A stretch of 36,832 nucleotides of DNA from Deltaproteobacteria bacterium (lineage in GTDB: Bacteria > Desulfobacterota > Binatia > Bin18). Position numbers and translations under genes: made by a program. This document shows positions 8,084 to 15,971 of this stretch, piece by piece. The notes under the pieces are model-generated. The model searched no databases and had not been told where the DNA came from. It worked only from the letters and a program-made list of their open reading frames with translations. Every line of letters begins with the position of its first letter. Position 1 is the first letter of the stretch. The stretch spans positions 1 to 36,832 of the forward strand of contig VGTJ01000037.1 in assembly GCA_016874775.1 (NCBI GenBank), read 5' to 3'.

Positions 8084-8428
8084 TTACTTATTCACCACTG
8101 TCGAGACAGTAACGGTATGAGGTGAGGAGTCTGCCCAGACAACTGAGACGTTGACCTGTGCAACTCCTGGCTGCGGAGTATCAAAGAGAATCGTCCAAGT
8201 CCGGGTAAACCCAGCGCGAGGAACATCACTGCCAGCGAGGAGGGTTGGATTGCTAGCGAGCAATGCTTCGAGTTTATCTTGGGCAAGGATCGTGGCTTGG
8301 GTGAGACGTTCACTCGTGGCATTCGTACGAATGCTCGTAGTCACTCCGAGTGTCAGTGCCACAGAAGCGATCGAAAACACGGTCAGGGCGACAAGGATTT
8401 CCAAGAGGGAGAAGCCCGCGTTTTTCAT
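8084..8428 (-). CDS. PilV/GspI-like minor pilin
   Basis: A small pseudopilin of 114 residues from the ATG at 8428; a GTG three codons earlier (8437) is possible, and neither has a strong ribosome site. It opens MKNAGFSLLEILVALTVFS: cleavage after Gly, Phe +1, Glu +5, then the hydrophobic helix. ATILAQDKLEALLAS at mid-protein is characteristic of PilV/GspI. It is the first gene of the minus-strand set PilV-PilW-PilX-FimT-PilD-Tmk, ending 13 bp before the PilW start. The set supplies minor pilins that prime or tip a type IV pilus; the major pilin and motor genes are not in this window. Confidence 0.85.
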   Translation of the reverse strand: MKNAGFSLLEILVALTVFSIASVALTLGVTTSIRTNATSERLTQATILAQDKLEALLASNPTLLAGSDVPRAGFTRTWTILFDTPQPGVAQVNVSVVWADSSPHTVTVSTVVNK

Positions 8429-8452
8429 GACGGTCACGTCTTTGATTTTTTT

Positions 8453-8480
8453 ATTACGTTTTATGCATTACGTTTTATAC
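8453..8480. repeat. Tandem 14-mer (2 x 7) upstream of pilV-like gene
   Basis: ATTACGTTTTATGC at 8453-8466 is followed directly by ATTACGTTTTATAC, 13 of 14 identical. It lies in the 100 bp between the pilin operon and the ETF gene and belongs to the same 7-base-periodic repeat type seen elsewhere in the window. Confidence 0.7.
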
Positions 8481-8529
8481 TTTTCGTTCCTCCTCCTCTT
8501 CATCCAAATCCACATCCAGCTTTTCCAGG

Positions 8530-10362
8530 TTATGCTTTTTTCGCTTTCGCCTCAGCTAAAGCTGCGGTTAACAACGGAACAACTTCAGCGTAATCACCAA
8601 CAATACCGAAGTCAGCATTTTGGAACATCAAGGCTTTGGCATTCTTGTTAATCGCGACAATCGTTCCAGAACGGCGGACACCAACCGTGTGTTCAAACGC
8701 ACCACGAATACCAATAGCGAAATACAACTTCGGTGAAATCGCCCGACCGGTGAGGCCGATCTGGTGTTGTCGCGGTATCCAGCCCAAATCGACAATGTCA
8801 CGCGTGGCTGCCAACGGAGCGCCGCCGAGCACTTCAGCAAGTTTCTCGATCACCGGGAAGTTTGCCACTCCACCAATGCCCTTGCCTATGCCGATAGCAA
8901 TATCAGCCGAATCCAGCGCCGCCGCGTTGCCAGCGTCAGCATTGTTTTGCGAGATGACGGTAACACGGCTGGTGACAGCGTCATCCGGCCACAGCATTTC
9001 AATCCGTGCTTGTTTCCCTGGAGAAGGCTTGGCTTTTTTCAGCATACCGGGACGAACCGTAGCCATTTCAGGTACCGTTCGCGACAGCACCGGGGCAACG
9101 ATATTGCCACCAAACGCAGGTTTGTATTGCAGGAGCTGTCCTTTGTCGTTGACATCGAGATCAACGCAATCGCCAGTGAGTCCGAGATTGAGTCGCGCGG
9201 CAACTCGTGGCGCGACATCACGTCCAGTGGCAGTCGAGCCTAACAGCACCACGCCAGGTTGATGCGTCTGAATCGCTTTGGTCATCAGCGCGGTATAAAT
9301 ATCGGTCGTGTAGGGATCGAGGCGACGATGTTCAGCTAAGTAGACAACCTCAGCGCCATGCAGCGCGAGTGTCGCGACATGTTGATCGACGCCACTACCC
9401 ATTAACAATACACCGACTTCACCACCATATTTGGTCGAGAGTTCAGTCGCTTTACCTAACAGTTCGAGCGTCACCGGTCGTAAAGTTGAGCCGAGCGTCT
9501 CAGCAATAACCCACACTGCTTTGCCACCACTGCCTTTCTTAGAGGTTTGGGGTTTGGCGTCATCATCGTCACCAACCCATTTGCCATACAGGCCACGCGC
9601 AAGCAGTGCTTGGGCCAGCGTCTGCACTTGTGTCGGCAGATCGCCTTCAAGAATCTTCTTCTCACGCACCACTTCAACCGGCTGCACCGACTCCACCCAG
9701 GTCGGCGAACCAGCCGCACCAAAGAGCGAGAGGTCTGACGAAAGATCACTCACGGTCACGGTCTGGATGGGTTTTGCTTTAGCTTTTTCTTTGTCAGCTT
9801 TATTGGGGAATTTTTCTGGTGCAAGGTCTTCGGTAGCAGATAACAAGGCGGGAAGTGAACACTCAACCGTTTCAAAGCCACTATCAGTCTCACGTTCGAC
9901 CGTCAGTGTCGTACCATTCAAAGACAGTTTAGCGACAGCAGTGACTTGGGGAATATCGAGCAGTTCCGCGACTTCCGGTCCCACCTGACCGGTTTCAGCA
10001 TCTGTACTATGGCGACCACAGAGAATGAGATCGTAGCCTTCACGCTTCAACACCAGAGCCAATGCCCGAGCAGTGGCAAGTGTATCAGCGCCAGCAAAGG
10101 CACGATCGGTCAGCAGGATGCCACGATCAGCCCCCAGCGCTAAGCAATGTTCCAACGCAGCTTGGGCTTGCGGCGGACCCATCGTCAAAGCAACGACTTC
10201 ACCACCGAGACTGTTACGTAATTCGATCGCTTTCAACAATGCGCGTATATCAAACGAACTGACTTCCGACGGAACACCCTCACGTTTGAGGGTTTTGGTC
10301 TCCGGGTCGAGTTTCATCGCCGACACCACCGGGACCTGTTTAATCAGCACCACCGTTTTCAT
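8530..10362 (-). CDS. Single-chain electron transfer flavoprotein (EtfB-EtfA fusion)
   Basis: A 610-residue protein joining both ETF subunits. Residues 1-260 are EtfB (MKTVVLIKQVPVVSAMKLDP; the AMP-site region GRHSTDAETGQVGPEVAELL; PALLSATEDLAPEKFP). A charged linker (GDDDDAKPQTSKKGSGGK) follows. From about 285 to the end is EtfA, with the FAD domain motifs VDLGWIPRQHQIGLTGR, LYFAIGIRGAFEHTVG and TIVAINKN, then DFGIVGDYAEVVPLL. ETF takes electrons from acyl-CoA or similar dehydrogenases and passes them to ETF:quinone oxidoreductase. Normally alpha and beta are separate genes. The start is the ATG at 10362, 11 bases after AAGGAG; the upstream GTG is too near the ribosome site. No ETF-QO or dehydrogenase lies beside it. 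Confidence 0.93.
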   Translation of the reverse strand: MKTVVLIKQVPVVSAMKLDPETKTLKREGVPSEVSSFDIRALLKAIELRNSLGGEVVALTMGPPQAQAALEHCLALGADRGILLTDRAFAGADTLATARALALVLKREGYDLILCGRHSTDAETGQVGPEVAELLDIPQVTAVAKLSLNGTTLTVERETDSGFETVECSLPALLSATEDLAPEKFPNKADKEKAKAKPIQTVTVSDLSSDLSLFGAAGSPTWVESVQPVEVVREKKILEGDLPTQVQTLAQALLARGLYGKWVGDDDDAKPQTSKKGSGGKAVWVIAETLGSTLRPVTLELLGKATELSTKYGGEVGVLLMGSGVDQHVATLALHGAEVVYLAEHRRLDPYTTDIYTALMTKAIQTHQPGVVLLGSTATGRDVAPRVAARLNLGLTGDCVDLDVNDKGQLLQYKPAFGGNIVAPVLSRTVPEMATVRPGMLKKAKPSPGKQARIEMLWPDDAVTSRVTVISQNNADAGNAAALDSADIAIGIGKGIGGVANFPVIEKLAEVLGGAPLAATRDIVDLGWIPRQHQIGLTGRAISPKLYFAIGIRGAFEHTVGVRRSGTIVAINKNAKALMFQNADFGIVGDYAEVVPLLTAALAEAKAKKA

Positions 10363-10452
10363 GCAGAACACGACTCCTTACTGCCGTAGTGGGCAGGAGA
10401 CTAACCTGTTCGCTAGGCAAAGGTCAAGCCGAAAAATGGGACCTGGGGAAAA

Positions 10453-10488
10453 AGTCTGGGAGTCTGGGGGTCTGAGAGTCTAGGAGTC
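10453..10488. repeat. Octamer tandem array (GTCTGGGA type)
   Basis: Units GTCTGGGA, GTCTGGGG, GTCTGAGA and GTCTAGGA follow one another, ending in GTC. The reverse-complement form of the same octamer (TAGGAGTC/GACTCCTA) recurs at 17155-17190. Confidence 0.7.
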
Positions 10489-10520
10489 AACTAAGTTGAG
10501 TCTGAAGGATGGAAAGGCGT

Positions 10521-10560
10521 GGCGTCATTCCGGGCGAGCAGCGCGAGACCCGGAATCCAG
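10521..10560. repeat. Short palindromic repeat (CATTCCGGG...CCCGGAATCC)
   Basis: The arms ATTCCGGG (10527-10534) and CCCGGAAT (10549-10556) flank GCGAGCAGCGCGAGA-like sequence. This GTCATTCCGGG...GACCCGGAATCCAG form is a widely scattered extragenic palindrome in bacterial genomes; it has no coding potential here. Confidence 0.65.
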
Positions 10561-10698
10561 GGGGCATAACTACCGCCCCGTGTAGGAGCCGAAGAGCAAT
10601 ACGCGGCTGCCCACCACAGATGCCAGGTGAACGAACAATCAAAGTGCCAATGTCAGTGCTCGTGTCCATACTCTTCAATTCGCATAGAAAAGGAAAAA

Positions 10699-10777
10699 TC
10701 TCAACTCACAAACCAGAACCTCGAATCTCAAATTTTGCTTTCTCAACTCTTCATTACTCAACTCTCAACTATTCTCC
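10699..10777. repeat. Heptamer array (CTCAACT/TCTCAAA type)
   Basis: About 11 degenerate units in register with a 7-base period, for example ATCTCAA, CTCACAA, TCTCAAA, TTCTCAA, ACTCTCA. The array runs up to and just into the 3' end of the STAND gene at 10769. Confidence 0.65.
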
Positions 10778-13087
10778 CTCCCCCTCCACCCGCGCCAATG
10801 ACCTTCGCGCAATTTTTGCATTTGGCGATTTCAACTTCTCAAAAATTTCTAACGACTGGAGAAAGAGGTTTCCTGCCGCCGTTTTGTTTCCTGCTTCTTC
10901 TTCCAACGCCCCTAACTGATGCAAGGTGATGGCAATCCCACCCTGGTCGCCCAGCTGCTTCTTGATCCGCAGACTCTCCTCATACAACCCCTGCGCTTCC
11001 GTCAGCTCGCCTTGCCCCTGCGCCAGTCTCCCTAACTGATGCAAGGTGCTGGCAATCCCACTCTGGTTGCCCAACTGCTTCTTGATCCGCAGACTCTCCC
11101 CATACAACTCCTTCGCCTCGGCCAGCTCGCCTTGCCCCTGCGCCAGTACCCCTAACTGATGCAAGGTGCTGGCAATCCCACTCTGGTTGCCCAACTGCTT
11201 CTTGATTCGCAGACTCTCCTCATACAACTCCTTCGCCTCGGCCAGCTCGCCTTGCCCCTGCGCCAGTCTCCCTAACTGATGCAAGGTGATGGCAATCCCA
11301 CCCTGGTCGCCCAGCTGCTTGTTGATCCCCAGACTCTCCTCATACAACCCCTTCGCCTCGGCCAGCTCGCCTTGGTTTTGCTCCAGTACCCCTAACGCAT
11401 GCAAGGTGCTGGCAATCCCACTCTGGTCGCCCAGCTGCTTGGCGATCCGCAGACTCTCCTCATACAACCCCTGCGCTTCCGTCAGCTCGCCACGTTGCTG
11501 GTGCATGATTGCTGTCCTGTAAGTGAAGCGACCAATAGCAGTTTGGTCGCCTAATTGCCGTGCGGCGTCGAGCGCGCGAATGCCAGTTCGAATCGCCTCT
11601 TCCCAATAACCACGCAAGGGTAAAAGTCCGTTTATTCCATCGAACATCACTCCATCAGCAATTGCCGTCACTTTTTCCCACTCTTGCAACGCCACTGCGA
11701 CTTCCTGAGCCTGTAACAAGTTGTCCTTCTCTATTTCCAAAGCATCCAGGTTTTCCGGCGTCGGCTGCCCATAGGTTTGCCCGTACTCAACGAAATAACC
11801 TGCAAACCGTTGACGAAAATCGTGGGCATGAGATTCTGTTGCAAGCTGAGCCTTGGCCAGCTCGCGAGTGAGTCCTTGCACCAGCAGGCGTTGGTTATCC
11901 TCAGTCGTTTCGATCAAACGTAAGTCAGCCAGTGGTTTCAGCGCGTCGTTTACGCGCCTCACGTCGTCGCCGAAACCGGCAACCGCAGACAGAGCCTCAT
12001 GCGAGGCGTCAGGCACAAACAGTGACAGTGCCAACACGGTCGCGCGGCCATCGTCGCCAACCTCGGGTAAGTTGAACGAACGCTCGAACACCCGTTGCGC
12101 GATCTCGCCGTTGCCTTGCGTGAGTTCGGCGAGGACTGTGCTTGCAGTCTGCGCTCGCCGCATCTGCGCGACGATCCATTCCAGCACCAGCGGATTGCCC
12201 TCTGCAACGCGAATAAGCTGATCACGATCGACACTGGCAAACACGCGTGGCTGAGGTGCATTGTTAATCAGTCGCGTCAGTAACTCCTGCGCTTCTGGTG
12301 GTGACATCGCGTGGATACTCAGCGACCGTGCGCGTTCTACCGGATTGCGCGAGGTAATCAACGCGGGACACGGAGCAAATTGCATGAGCCACTCGGCGCA
12401 GCGGATTTTTTCTGCAGGAGAAACCGTCTCGAAATTATCAAGAGCAAGCAACGTCGGTGTCGTCGCGACCAGCCTCTGCACCTCCTCAGCTTTCGCTTGT
12501 TCGTTGAGTCGGCGCAGGTCTTCCTGGCCAAGTTGCGTGGCAATGGCATCCAACAAGGTTGACAGGCTAAAGTCAGGCCGTCCATCAGCACTGATCCACA
12601 CCCGCTGGGGAAACTGCGGCATCAGCAGTCGAAACGCCTCAGCCGCCAAAGCAGTCTTTCCTACTCCGCCAGGTCCACACAAGGTCACAACCTGATTGCG
12701 TTGCGGCGATAGCTCTTCTTTTAGTACTTCCAGAAGATCCCGCCCGTCTTTGTCGCGTCGTGTCACGAAATCCACAGCCGTTGAGGGAAGTCGAACCGGT
12801 ACCGGAGTTCTAACATGGGCAGGCGGGGTATCAACAGCAACTGGTGGAGGTTTTACTTCGATGACAACTTTCTGAGGTTCTACAGTTGGCAGTGAAGGAG
12901 GTAGAGTTCGTGACAAAAGACGATGAAAGAATGCTCCGATCGTTTTCCAGAAGAATCCAAGAACGGCAAGAGTAGCAACAACAGCAAGATCAGCTAGATA
13001 ATTATCGCGGAAACCTGCACCGAAGCTACTCCACCATTTCCACAACCAATCCCAGACCGTCTGCAAGTTATAGATCCATTGCTCCAT
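10769..13087 (-). CDS. Membrane-anchored STAND (NB-ARC-like) ATPase with TPR repeats
   Basis: A 772-residue protein from the ATG at 13087; a TTG at 13126 would add 13 residues, and neither has a clear ribosome site. A hydrophobic segment at about residues 32-58 suggests an N-terminal membrane anchor, preceded by a Trp-rich stretch. The P-loop GPGGVGKT is at 138-145, Walker B LLALDN at 213-218, and the sensor-like TSRNP at 245-249; then comes a winged-helix-like region. The C-terminus holds TPR units of exactly 40 residues, consensus GELAEAKELYEESLRIKKQL. STAND ATPases are signal-triggered oligomerising switches used in regulation, defence and cell death. No catalytic effector domain is visible, so the output is unknown. 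Confidence 0.85.
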   Translation of the reverse strand: MEQWIYNLQTVWDWLWKWWSSFGAGFRDNYLADLAVVATLAVLGFFWKTIGAFFHRLLSRTLPPSLPTVEPQKVVIEVKPPPVAVDTPPAHVRTPVPVRLPSTAVDFVTRRDKDGRDLLEVLKEELSPQRNQVVTLCGPGGVGKTALAAEAFRLLMPQFPQRVWISADGRPDFSLSTLLDAIATQLGQEDLRRLNEQAKAEEVQRLVATTPTLLALDNFETVSPAEKIRCAEWLMQFAPCPALITSRNPVERARSLSIHAMSPPEAQELLTRLINNAPQPRVFASVDRDQLIRVAEGNPLVLEWIVAQMRRAQTASTVLAELTQGNGEIAQRVFERSFNLPEVGDDGRATVLALSLFVPDASHEALSAVAGFGDDVRRVNDALKPLADLRLIETTEDNQRLLVQGLTRELAKAQLATESHAHDFRQRFAGYFVEYGQTYGQPTPENLDALEIEKDNLLQAQEVAVALQEWEKVTAIADGVMFDGINGLLPLRGYWEEAIRTGIRALDAARQLGDQTAIGRFTYRTAIMHQQRGELTEAQGLYEESLRIAKQLGDQSGIASTLHALGVLEQNQGELAEAKGLYEESLGINKQLGDQGGIAITLHQLGRLAQGQGELAEAKELYEESLRIKKQLGNQSGIASTLHQLGVLAQGQGELAEAKELYGESLRIKKQLGNQSGIASTLHQLGRLAQGQGELTEAQGLYEESLRIKKQLGDQGGIAITLHQLGALEEEAGNKTAAGNLFLQSLEIFEKLKSPNAKIARRSLARVEGEGE
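10911..11510 (-). repeat. Five 120-bp tandem repeats encoding TPR units
   Basis: Units begin at 10911, 11031, 11151, 11271 and 11391. The phrase CCTAACTGATGCAAGGTG recurs at exactly 120-base spacing, with only scattered differences (GATGGCA/GCTGGCA, GTCGCC/GTTGCC). The last unit is the most diverged (CCTAACGCATGC). Near-identity at DNA level indicates recent duplication or gene-conversion within the gene. Confidence 0.92.
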
Positions 13088-13210
13088 CACTTGTGGGTCA
13101 TACCACAGACAGTGAAGAAGGTTCAAATGAGAGGAGGGCAGAAAGAAGCCAAAATGGAGTTTTCCTCCACCAGCAGACGCGGTACAGTAGGCTTCGAGAG
13201 GTGAAGCTCA

Positions 13211-13459
13211 ATGAAAAAAGATTTACTTTCCGTGTTACCGCTGTGGGATCAATTTCAGAAAGCAGCTCGACAACGACGGCGAAACCCCGAACGGCTGCTG
13301 AGCGACTACATGCGCGAGCGCCTCGAGATTTGGGCAGACCGACAATTGGACGAAGAGATCCAGCGTGACGCCCGGCGTAGTGGTTACCGGGAAGAAGACG
13401 CCGTAGATCTCGTGCGCCAGTATCGACGAGGGAAGAGAGAACGGCGTGCCGTCTCGTAA
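13211..13459 (+). CDS. Probable antitoxin partner of PIN toxin
   Basis: An 82-residue, highly charged protein (MKKDLLSVLPLWDQFQKAAR... ending RQYRRGKRERRAVS), predicted all-helical. I do not recognise a named antitoxin family; the middle RLLSDYMRERLEIWADRQLDE could be a coiled or toxin-binding helix. The ATG follows GAGAGGTG at good spacing. Its 3' end overlaps the PIN-toxin start by 14 bp, the classic arrangement of a toxin-antitoxin pair in which the small upstream gene is the antitoxin. It probably binds both the toxin and the operon's promoter, in the 120 bp shared with the divergent STAND gene. Confidence 0.65.
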   Translation: MKKDLLSVLPLWDQFQKAARQRRRNPERLLSDYMRERLEIWADRQLDEEIQRDARRSGYREEDAVDLVRQYRRGKRERRAVS

Positions 13460-13892
13460 AGAACGGATCACGGTGGTCTTAGATACCAATGTCATTATTG
13501 GTTATTACCTCAGCCGTACATCCAGGTCCGTCAACGGGCAAGTGTTTCGTTTATGGAGAGACCAACGAAAACTGCAACTGGTCGTCAGCGATGATATCGT
13601 TGCAGAGTATCTTGAGGTGTTGACCCGGCTGCACGTTGGGCCGCAGCGTATTCAACGTTTCGCTGAGCGCTTGCAACGGCGAGAGACCGTGACCCACGTA
13701 CGACTCGGCCCTCGCTTTGTGACTAGCCGTGACCCAGATGACAACATCATTTTAGCTACAGCAGCCGTGGGTAAAGCACAATATCTGATTAGTAGTGACC
13801 GTGACCTGCTCGATCTTACGATTACCCAACGTCGCCAGTTCAAATTCAAAATTGTTACACCACAGGAGCTGCTGACCGAGGTCAATTCATAA
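13446..13892 (+). CDS. PIN-domain toxin ribonuclease
   Basis: A 148-residue PIN protein of the COG1569 type (putative toxin-antitoxin toxin, PIN family). The acidic metal site is complete: D13 in VVLDTN, E54 in IVAEYLEVL, D96/D98/D99 in SRDPDDN and D118/D120 in SSDRDLL. LVVSDDIVAEYLEVL and DPDDNIILATA are signature phrases of the group. PIN toxins cleave RNA in the cytoplasm when the antitoxin is lost. It overlaps the preceding gene and is followed 32 bp later by an unrelated oxidoreductase. No transfer signature is visible around the pair beyond its position between two unrelated operons. Confidence 0.88.
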   Translation: MPSRKERITVVLDTNVIIGYYLSRTSRSVNGQVFRLWRDQRKLQLVVSDDIVAEYLEVLTRLHVGPQRIQRFAERLQRRETVTHVRLGPRFVTSRDPDDNIILATAAVGKAQYLISSDRDLLDLTITQRRQFKFKIVTPQELLTEVNS

Positions 13893-13924
13893 CCCTTACA
13901 ATTCAACACCACAGGAGGTGCCCC

Positions 13925-15004
13925 ATGCAATTTGGCGTGATGGTCGCCACGAAAATTGATGACTGGCAGTTACTCAAAGAAGCGGAAGATCTTGGCTACG
14001 ACCGCGCGTGGATTCCTGACTCACAAATGCTGTGGTCGGATTGTTATGCGACGTTGGCATTGGTCGCGCATAATACGTCGCGCATTCATATCGGCACTGG
14101 CGTCTCCATTCCTGGCGTGCGGCTCGCACCGGTTACCGCGCACTCTATCGCTTCGATTGGCCGTATCGCCCCAGGCCGAGTTTTTCTTGGCATCGGCACT
14201 GGCCACACTGCTATGCGGGTGATGGGTATGGAGCCCATGCGTGTCCCGGATTTTCGTGAGTATCTGCGTGTCGTGCGTACCCTCTTAAAGGGTGAGGAAG
14301 TCGAATACACCCACAACGGCGTGACGCGTGCGGTCCGCTTCCTCCATCAAGATTTAGAATTCATTGACCTGCGCAATCCCATCCCGATCTATGTTGCGGC
14401 AAACGGCCCCTTGGCACTGCGGGCAGCAGCAGAACACGGTGACGGTCTAATATCTGTCTACACGGATCATGCAACCTGCATCCGCGAGCCGTTACGTACC
14501 GTGCAAGAACACGCGGTACGCAAGGGCCGCACGTTACCAACTCCATTCCATACGGCAACTGTGACCACCGCGGTCGTGCTGCAGCCAGGCGAGAAACTGA
14601 CTTCCGATCGTGTGATCGACGAATGCGGATCGCAAGTAATGTGTGCGGTCCATTTTTTCTACGAAATCTATCAACACACTAAGAAGGAAGAGGTGATTCC
14701 TCCGGCTTTTGCCAACATCTGGGAACCCTACTGTGCGCACGTCAAAGCAATGAAGACGCCTGAAGAAAAACGTTATCTGCAAATTCACAATGGCCACTGT
14801 ACGTTCATGATGCCTGACGAGCGTCGCTTTGTGACCCCCGAGGCAATTCGCGCCACCACGATTGTCGGTGAACCTGATGACGTTATTGACCAAATTCGCC
14901 AAGGCGAGCGCATGGGATTACGAGAAGTGACATTGCTCCCACCACGGCAATACGCTCGTAAGGTATTCCGCGATTTTGCCACACAGGTGATGAAACGGTA
15001 CTGA
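13925..15004 (+). CDS. LLM-class (luciferase-like) flavin/F420-dependent oxidoreductase
   Basis: A 359-residue TIM-barrel protein of the bacterial luciferase-like superfamily. It opens MQFGVMVATKIDDWQLLKEAEDLGYD, with AWIPDSQM, IHIGTGVSIPGVRLAPVTAHS, and the barrel motif GRVFLGIGTGHTAMRVMG; the C-terminus has EPDDVIDQI. This resembles the F420-dependent subgroup more than FMN monooxygenases, but the cofactor cannot be decided from sequence alone. A perfect ribosome site (ACAGGAGGT) precedes the ATG. It begins a two-gene plus-strand unit with a TauD-like dioxygenase 98 bp later, pointing to oxidative breakdown of an unknown organic compound. Confidence 0.88.
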   Translation: MQFGVMVATKIDDWQLLKEAEDLGYDRAWIPDSQMLWSDCYATLALVAHNTSRIHIGTGVSIPGVRLAPVTAHSIASIGRIAPGRVFLGIGTGHTAMRVMGMEPMRVPDFREYLRVVRTLLKGEEVEYTHNGVTRAVRFLHQDLEFIDLRNPIPIYVAANGPLALRAAAEHGDGLISVYTDHATCIREPLRTVQEHAVRKGRTLPTPFHTATVTTAVVLQPGEKLTSDRVIDECGSQVMCAVHFFYEIYQHTKKEEVIPPAFANIWEPYCAHVKAMKTPEEKRYLQIHNGHCTFMMPDERRFVTPEAIRATTIVGEPDDVIDQIRQGERMGLREVTLLPPRQYARKVFRDFATQVMKRY

Positions 15005-15102
15005 ACTCACAACGGAATGGGAGAATAGGCGACAGGACGAATTCGCCGCTGCTTGCTCTGTTCGAGACTGAGCGCTAGAGTCGCGGCAAAGGAGGGCTTG
15101 CG

Positions 15103-15939
15103 ATGGCCGTGTACCAACACATTACTGTGAACCCCATAGCTGGCGCGCTTGGCGCTGAGATTGGCGGCATCAATCTCGGCACTATCAATGACTCCGAATT
15201 TGATGAAATCCGCGCGGCTTTGCTGGAACATCAAGTGATCTTCTTCCGCGACCAGGATCTGACACGTGACCAGCACAAGGCGTTTGGTCGTCGTTTTGGT
15301 ACGTTGCATGTTCACCAGTTCTTACAGCCCCTCAAAAACGAAGGCCACCCAGAGTTTGTCGTACTTGAAAGTGATGGGAAACATCCGTTTGTCGCCGATG
15401 CCTGGCATTCCGATGTCACGTTTGAGGACAACCCACCACTCGGTTCGGTCCTGCGTTGTGTCACAGCACCGGAATTCGGCGGTGATACCATGTGGGCCAG
15501 TATGTATGCTGCGTATGAGAGTTTGTCAGATATCATGCAACGTTTTCTTTCCGGCTTAACAGCTATTCACGACACTTCACGAACCTTCTCTCGCGACAAT
15601 TACAAAACTGAACACATCGGCGGCAAGCGGGCAGAGACCATTGTTGCAGCCGAACATCCCGTGATTCGTACCCATCCCGAAACCGGACGCAAAGCGTTGT
15701 TCGTCAACTCTGCGTTCACACAGTCAATCAAAGATATGAAACCTGCCGAGAGTTCGGCATTACTGAACTTCTTGTACCACCACATCGAATCCCCAGATCA
15801 TTCATGTCGATTTCGTTGGCGTATGAATTCGCTTGCGATGTGGGACAATCGCTGCACCCAACATCGGGTGGTGGGAGACAACCTCACCGCGTATCGCCGC
15901 ATGGAGCGGATCACCATTAACGGCGACAAACCATTTTGA
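15103..15939 (+). CDS. TauD/TfdA-family Fe(II)/2-oxoglutarate dioxygenase
   Basis: A 278-residue enzyme with the facial triad HxD...H: H102 and D104 in AWHSDVTF, H254 in WDNRCTQHRV, and the 2-oxoglutarate-binding Arg near 266 (YRRMER). FFRDQDLTRDQHKAFGRRFG and the lid GDTMWASMYAAYE are typical of the taurine/2,4-D dioxygenase group. It couples 2-oxoglutarate decarboxylation to hydroxylation of a substrate, often followed by C-S, C-O or C-N cleavage. Substrate unknown. AAAGGAGGG precedes the ATG. It ends 32 bp from the converging TupC gene, with no obvious terminator hairpin between them. Confidence 0.92.
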   Translation: MAVYQHITVNPIAGALGAEIGGINLGTINDSEFDEIRAALLEHQVIFFRDQDLTRDQHKAFGRRFGTLHVHQFLQPLKNEGHPEFVVLESDGKHPFVADAWHSDVTFEDNPPLGSVLRCVTAPEFGGDTMWASMYAAYESLSDIMQRFLSGLTAIHDTSRTFSRDNYKTEHIGGKRAETIVAAEHPVIRTHPETGRKALFVNSAFTQSIKDMKPAESSALLNFLYHHIESPDHSCRFRWRMNSLAMWDNRCTQHRVVGDNLTAYRRMERITINGDKPF

Positions 15940-15971
15940 GGTTCATCGGAGAGCAGGTTGCGCGAGCAAAC

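Larger units (their letters stand above)
10363..10768. other. 406-bp intergenic region rich in repeats
   Basis: No gene is supported here; a possible reading at 10627-10929 is low-complexity and overlaps the STAND gene. It contains an octamer tandem array (10453-10488), a palindromic repeat (10521-10560) and part of a heptamer array (10699-10777). The promoter of the ETF gene should be at its left edge, but I see no clear boxes. Confidence 0.6.

Noticed and set aside
9431-9988. 185-residue plus-strand reading
   Set aside because: Antisense to the EtfB part of the fusion; Ser-rich shadow of a well-supported gene.
10911-11510. Regular 120-bp repeats considered as a CRISPR-like array
   Set aside because: Units are contiguous without spacers and encode TPR motifs in one open frame.
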